A DNA stretch of 64,000 nucleotides from the NCBI RefSeq assembly GCF_050389775.1, contig NZ_CP177145.1, forward strand, positions 186,001 through 250,000, read 5' to 3'. A model generated the notes under the pieces. That model ran no database searches, was not told the DNA's origin, and worked only from the letters and a program-made list of their open reading frames with translations. Source of the DNA: Marinibacterium sp050389775 (lineage in GTDB: Bacteria; Pseudomonadota; Alphaproteobacteria; Rhodobacterales; Rhodobacteraceae). This document shows positions 60,320-64,000 of the stretch, piece by piece (the stretch's first letter is position 1; each line of letters opens with the position of its first letter). Position numbers and translations under genes: made by a program.

Positions 60320-61162
60320 ATGCCTCGTCTTGGTGAAAAGGCCCGATACTGGATGCTGGTTCTGCCGGCGCTGGCGATCATGGTCATCTTCTACATCGTG
60401 CCCGTGCTGGGCATCTGGCAGATCTCGGTGACCGAGCCGGCCAGCGGTTTCGGCAATTTCGCCAAGGCCGCCGGATCGAGCGCCGTGCAGACCAGTTTCA
60501 TCCTGACCTTCCGCATCGCCGCGGTCACGACAATCGGCTGCGTGCTGCTGGGTTACGTCGTGGCCTATGCGATCAGCAATTACGCCGGCCGGCTGACGCC
60601 CCTGATGCTGGCCCTGGTCATCCTGCCCTTCTGGGTTTCGGTGCTGATCCGCTCGTTCAGCTGGATCGTGCTGCTGGGCCGGTCCGGCCTGGTCAACGAC
60701 AGCCTGCGCGGCGCCGGCCTGATCGACAGCCCGCTGCGCCTGATGCACAACGAATTCGGCGTCCTGGTGGCCATGATCCACGTCATGCTGCCCTTCGCCA
60801 TCCTGCCCATGCTGACCAACATGCGCGGCATCCCCGATGCCTTTGTCAAGGCCGCCCGCGGGCTGGGCGCAAGCGAATGGACGGCCTTCCGCCAGGTCTA
60901 TTTCCCCCAGACCGTGCCCGGCGTGATGTCCGGCGCGCTGCTGGTCTTCGTCCTGTCGCTGGGCTTCTACGTCACCCCGGCCCTGCTGGGCGGTGGTCGC
61001 GTGCTGATGATCTCGGAATACATCACCTACCAGATCCAGGAATTTCTGAACTGGGGCCTGGGCGCCGCGCTGTCGGTCATGCTGCTGATCGCCACCGCCC
61101 TGGTGCTGCTCGTGGCCTCGCGCTTCGTCAACCTGCGCAACGCGCTACTGGAGCGTAAATGA
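60320..61162 (+). CDS. Polyamine-type ABC permease 1 (PotB-like)
   Basis: A 280-residue permease of six hydrophobic segments: LVLPALAIMVIFYIVPVLGI at the first, then LVILPFWVSVLIRSFSWIVLL, and the EAA loop FVKAARGLGASEWTAFRQVYFPQ near residue 175. Start at ATG 60320 is fixed by GGAGG at 60311-60315. Its stop overlaps the next ATG (ATGA). Couples to the PotA-like ATPase encoded upstream. Confidence 0.92.
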   Translation: MPRLGEKARYWMLVLPALAIMVIFYIVPVLGIWQISVTEPASGFGNFAKAAGSSAVQTSFILTFRIAAVTTIGCVLLGYVVAYAISNYAGRLTPLMLALVILPFWVSVLIRSFSWIVLLGRSGLVNDSLRGAGLIDSPLRLMHNEFGVLVAMIHVMLPFAILPMLTNMRGIPDAFVKAARGLGASEWTAFRQVYFPQTVPGVMSGALLVFVLSLGFYVTPALLGGGRVLMISEYITYQIQEFLNWGLGAALSVMLLIATALVLLVASRFVNLRNALLERK

Positions 61163-61935
61163 TGCCCGTCTCGCCCTTCCGCATCTTCTTCCAGACCGGT
61201 GCCTGGATGGTCACGGCCTTCCTCGTCCTGCCCCTGCTGGTCGTCATCCCGGTGTCGCTGACCGATACGTCCTATATCGGCCTGCCCAAGGAGCACCTGT
61301 CGCTTCAGCACTACGCCAATTACTTTGCCTCGCCCGACTGGCTGGCCGCCACCTGGTCGAGCATCTGGATCGGCACCGTCGTGGCCAGCTGTGCCACCGT
61401 GCTGGGCACCAGCTTTGCCATCGGCTGCTGGTTCCTGTCCGACCGGGCGTCCTCGATCGCGCGCTGGGTGCTGATCACCCCGATCCTGGTGCCCCCCGTC
61501 GTGCAATCGCTGGGCTTCTACCGGTTCTGGGTCAAGCTGGGCCTGATCGACACGTCCTTCGGCGTGATCCTGGCCCATACCCTGCTGGCGCTGCCCTATG
61601 TCTCGATCTCGGTTTTCGCGGCGCTGGCCAACCTGGATCGCAACATCCCCCGCGCGGCCCGGTCGCTGGGCGCCTCGATCCGCCAGACGGTGATCGCCGT
61701 TGTCGTGCCGGCGGCCAAGCCGGGCATGCTGACCGGCTTTGTCTTTGCCTTCATCGTCAGCTTTGACGAGATCGTCGGCGTGCTGTTCATCACCGTGCGC
61801 CGGGTGACCACCCTGCCCAAGAAGATCTGGGAAGGCATCCAGGACAACATCGATCCGACCATTGCCTCGGTCGCGACGCTGCTGGTCATCCTGACCCTGA
61901 TCGTGACGGCCATCGGAGCGCTGCGCCGCCCATGA
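61159..61935 (+). CDS. Polyamine-type ABC permease 2 (PotC-like)
   Basis: A 258-residue permease beginning MMPVSPFRIFFQTGAWMVTA, with HYANYFASPDWLAATWSSIW, the EAA loop RAARSLGASIRQTVIAVVVP near residue 170 and FDEIVGVLFIT, a PotC hallmark. Overlaps the upstream permease and the downstream amidohydrolase by 4 bases each, so the last three genes are tightly coupled. Confidence 0.92.
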   Translation: MMPVSPFRIFFQTGAWMVTAFLVLPLLVVIPVSLTDTSYIGLPKEHLSLQHYANYFASPDWLAATWSSIWIGTVVASCATVLGTSFAIGCWFLSDRASSIARWVLITPILVPPVVQSLGFYRFWVKLGLIDTSFGVILAHTLLALPYVSISVFAALANLDRNIPRAARSLGASIRQTVIAVVVPAAKPGMLTGFVFAFIVSFDEIVGVLFITVRRVTTLPKKIWEGIQDNIDPTIASVATLLVILTLIVTAIGALRRP

Positions 61936-63299
61936 CACGCCTGCTTCTGAAGAACGCCCGCATCGTCAGCCACGACAGCGGAGCGCCCGAGATCCGCGCC
62001 GCCCACGTGGCCATCGAGGACGACCGCATCGTCGCCCTGCCCGAAGCCCTGGCCGGCACCGATTTCGCCGATTTCGAGCCCGTCGACATGACCGGCCGGC
62101 TGGTCTCGCCCGGCCTGATCAATTCGCATACCCATGCCGTCCTGCTGGCCCTGCGCGGCACGATCGAGGATATCGAAGGCAACCTGGTCTACCAGTACAT
62201 GGTGCCGGCCTCCTACCTGCTGGAGCCCGCCGAGCGGGCGGCCATTGCAAGACTCGCCTGCGCCGAGGCGATCCGCTCGGGCACGACAACCATGGTCGAC
62301 CCGCTGCGCCACGTGGCCGATTACGCGCCGGCGATGATCGAAACCGGCATGCGCCTGTGGCTGGCCGAAAGCTGCGCCGACGCGGTGACAACCGAGGTGG
62401 CGGGCGGCGGATACCGGTTCGACCGGGCTTTCGGCGAGACCTTCCTTGACCGCACCCGCGCCCTGATCGACCGCTTCCACGGGGCCGAAAACGACCGGGT
62501 CCGCGTGATGATCGCGGCCCATGCGCCCGACAATTGCTCGCCCTGGATGCTGGGTCAGCTGATCGACATGGCCCGCCGCCACGGGCTGCGCCGGACGGTG
62601 CACCTGAGCCAGATCATCAGCGAGAAGGAACAGGTGGAACAGCTGCATGGCTGCACCTCGACCGAATATCTCGACCGCAACGACTTCCTGGGCGACGACC
62701 TGCTGGCCGTGCACTGGACCTTCTGCACCGAAGGCGACGTGGCCCGGCTGGCCGAAACCGGCACCTGGCTGGCCCATTGCCCGGCGTCCATGTCGGCCAA
62801 GGGCCCGCATCCGCTGCCGATGAAGGCGATCCTGGATCACGGGGTCAAGATCACGCTGGGCACCGACAACATGACCGAGGACATGTTCCACGCCATGAAG
62901 ATGGCCATGACCCTGCATCGCGGGGCCTATGGCCGGTCGGTCACGCCGGCGCCCCAGACGGTGTTCGACTATGTCACGGTCAATGCCGCCCGGGCGCTGG
63001 ATCATCCCGGCATCGGCCGCATCGCGCCCGGCATGAAGGCCGACCTCGCCGTGTTCAACCTGATGGCCCCGGCGATGACGCCCCGGGTCTCGGCCCTGTC
63101 GAACCTGGTGCATTACGGCCATCCCGGGCTGGTCACCGACACGATGGTCGACGGCCGGTTCCTGATGCGCGACGGGCATTTGACCACAATGGACGAAGCC
63201 GAGGTGCTGGCCGCCGGCCAGGCCGCCACCGAAAGCCTCTGGCGCAAGTTCGCTGCCGAGGACCGGGGCGTGCCGCTGCCGGCCACCGACCCGGCCTGA
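61932..63299 (+). CDS. Amidohydrolase-superfamily deaminase/hydrolase (TrzA/MtaD-like)
   Basis: A 455-residue metal-dependent hydrolase of the cytosine-deaminase-like/AtzA-TrzA subgroup. Metal ligands: His66 and His68 in LINSHTHAV, a His in TVHLSQIISEKE near residue 225, a His in AVHWTFCTE near 262 and the Asp of ITLGTDNMTEDM near 314. The composite beta-sandwich domain is seen at both ends (MTRLLLKNARIVSHDSG and IGRIAPGMKADLAVFNL). Known relatives deaminate or dechlorinate N-heterocycles or open cyclic amides. Coupled to the importer by ATGA, so it probably acts on the imported substrate. Confidence 0.88.
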   Translation: MTRLLLKNARIVSHDSGAPEIRAAHVAIEDDRIVALPEALAGTDFADFEPVDMTGRLVSPGLINSHTHAVLLALRGTIEDIEGNLVYQYMVPASYLLEPAERAAIARLACAEAIRSGTTTMVDPLRHVADYAPAMIETGMRLWLAESCADAVTTEVAGGGYRFDRAFGETFLDRTRALIDRFHGAENDRVRVMIAAHAPDNCSPWMLGQLIDMARRHGLRRTVHLSQIISEKEQVEQLHGCTSTEYLDRNDFLGDDLLAVHWTFCTEGDVARLAETGTWLAHCPASMSAKGPHPLPMKAILDHGVKITLGTDNMTEDMFHAMKMAMTLHRGAYGRSVTPAPQTVFDYVTVNAARALDHPGIGRIAPGMKADLAVFNLMAPAMTPRVSALSNLVHYGHPGLVTDTMVDGRFLMRDGHLTTMDEAEVLAAGQAATESLWRKFAAEDRGVPLPATDPA

Positions 63300-63314
63300 C
63301 GAGGAGGAGACCCC

Positions 63315-64000
63315 ATGACCTATTCCATCATCGGCCGCTGCCCGCGCACCGGCGCCTTCGGCGGGGCGATCTCGACCTCGGACCTGGCCGTGGGCAGCCG
63401 CTGCCTGCGCCTGTCCCATGGCAAGGGCGCCTTCCTGTCCCAGCACCGCACCGACAGCCGGCTGGGCGACCTGGGCATTTCGCTGCTGGCCGCTGGCCAG
63501 GGCGCCGAGGACACGGTGTCGCGCGTCTCGGCCTCGTCGGATGACATCGAATGGCGCCAGCTGGGCGCGCTGGATGCCCGCGGGCGGGCGGCGGTCTATC
63601 ACGGCCGGCGGATGTATTCGATCTATACCCATTCCATCGACACCGATTGCCTGGCGCTCGGCAACATCCTGGACAATGACGGCGTGACCGATGCCATGGC
63701 CGCGGCCTTTGTCGCGGCGGCCGAGGCCCCGCTGGGCGAACGCCTGATGCAGGCGCTGGAAGCCGGGCGCGATGCCGGGGGCGAGGTGCTGGACCCGATG
63801 AAATCGGCGGCCATCCGGGTGACCGGCGAACATGGCATCGACGCCATGGACCTGCGCGTCGACATCTCGGACGGCCGGGCCATCGAGGACCTGCGCGCGC
63901 TCTACACCGCCTATGGCGACCGGTCGGGCGTGCTGCGCCAGGTGGCGCTGGAACCTGACGGGCTGCCGGTCATGCGCGGGCTCTTCGAAAAGAGCATCGA
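63315..64000 (+). CDS. DUF1028 protein, second copy (3' end outside window)
   Basis: The ATG at 63315 with GGAGGAGA just upstream opens a frame that runs off the right edge after 228 codons. The sequence starts MTYSIIGRCPRTGAFGGAIS and contains DTDCLALGNILDNDGVTDAM and LGERLMQALEAGRDAGGEVLD, matching the DUF1028 paralogue at 55208 in the same places (LALGN-x-L, ERL-x3-L-x-AG). It starts 15 bases after the amidohydrolase gene and is probably in its operon. Length so far already exceeds the other copy, so more sequence is expected only if it carries a C-terminal extension. Confidence 0.9.
   Translation, partial: MTYSIIGRCPRTGAFGGAISTSDLAVGSRCLRLSHGKGAFLSQHRTDSRLGDLGISLLAAGQGAEDTVSRVSASSDDIEWRQLGALDARGRAAVYHGRRMYSIYTHSIDTDCLALGNILDNDGVTDAMAAAFVAAAEAPLGERLMQALEAGRDAGGEVLDPMKSAAIRVTGEHGIDAMDLRVDISDGRAIEDLRALYTAYGDRSGVLRQVALEPDGLPVMRGLFEKSI

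Overview
This 64 kb window is chromosomal, very GC-rich DNA, by eye close to 70%. It is packed with metabolic operons and ABC transporters. I see no rRNA, tRNA, CRISPR array, insertion sequence, integrase or phage gene. The gene content points to an alphaproteobacterium, most likely of the Rhodobacterales: a xylose operon with a one-domain XylG and a ROK regulator, several Tat-type peptide-binding proteins, DUF1028 proteins next to polyamine-type transporters, and many FAD oxidoreductases of amine catabolism. That assignment is inference from content, not a search.

Layout. 1-14002: end of an M28 peptidase, a quinone-reductase-like enzyme, HyuB/HyuA-type hydantoinase/oxoprolinase subunits, an M20 dipeptidase, a complete oligopeptide-type ABC transporter and a flavin-dependent monooxygenase, probably one scavenging island for a cyclic amide or peptide-like nitrogen compound. 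14353-18616: a di-haem cytochrome c peroxidase (MauG type) facing an FG-GAP/CRTAC1 protein that overlaps a ROK regulator. 18813-23371: xylFHG-xylA, divergent from the ROK gene. 23426-26528: a TauE permease coupled to a D-2-hydroxyacid dehydrogenase, and an AraC regulator. 26719-29502: a modular GH9 cellulase with two CBM2-like domains. 29768-36835: a giant glycine-rich autotransporter. 36962-41178: a four-module PNPOx/ferredoxin-reductase fusion, an FAD amine oxidase and a secreted alpha/beta hydrolase. 41249-45576 (minus): IclR, a BFD/FAD oxidoreductase, a DAO-family oxidase and AraC in one operon. 46032-52750: a second peptide ABC transporter plus an M20 amidohydrolase. 52821-55019 (minus): a Bcr/CflA exporter and an SDR. 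55208-64000: DUF1028, N-carbamoyl-D-amino-acid-hydrolase-like nitrilase, LysR, a polyamine-type ABC transporter, an amidohydrolase and a second DUF1028 gene that runs off the window.

Themes. The window encodes uptake and hydrolysis of nitrogen compounds (four ABC systems with dedicated amidases, peptidases and oxidases) together with plant-polymer functions (cellulase, xylose uptake and isomerisation, large surface adhesin). The most unusual item is the peptide-binding protein at 6940-8622. Its two halves are in reverse order relative to the normal family-5 fold, that is, it looks circularly permuted; the second peptide-binding protein at 47944-49572 has the normal order and serves as an internal control. 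Other points of interest are stem-loops directly after three of the four binding-protein genes, paired operator-like palindromes at three regulator promoters, and two DUF1028 paralogues bracketing a probable carbamoyl/ureido catabolic locus.
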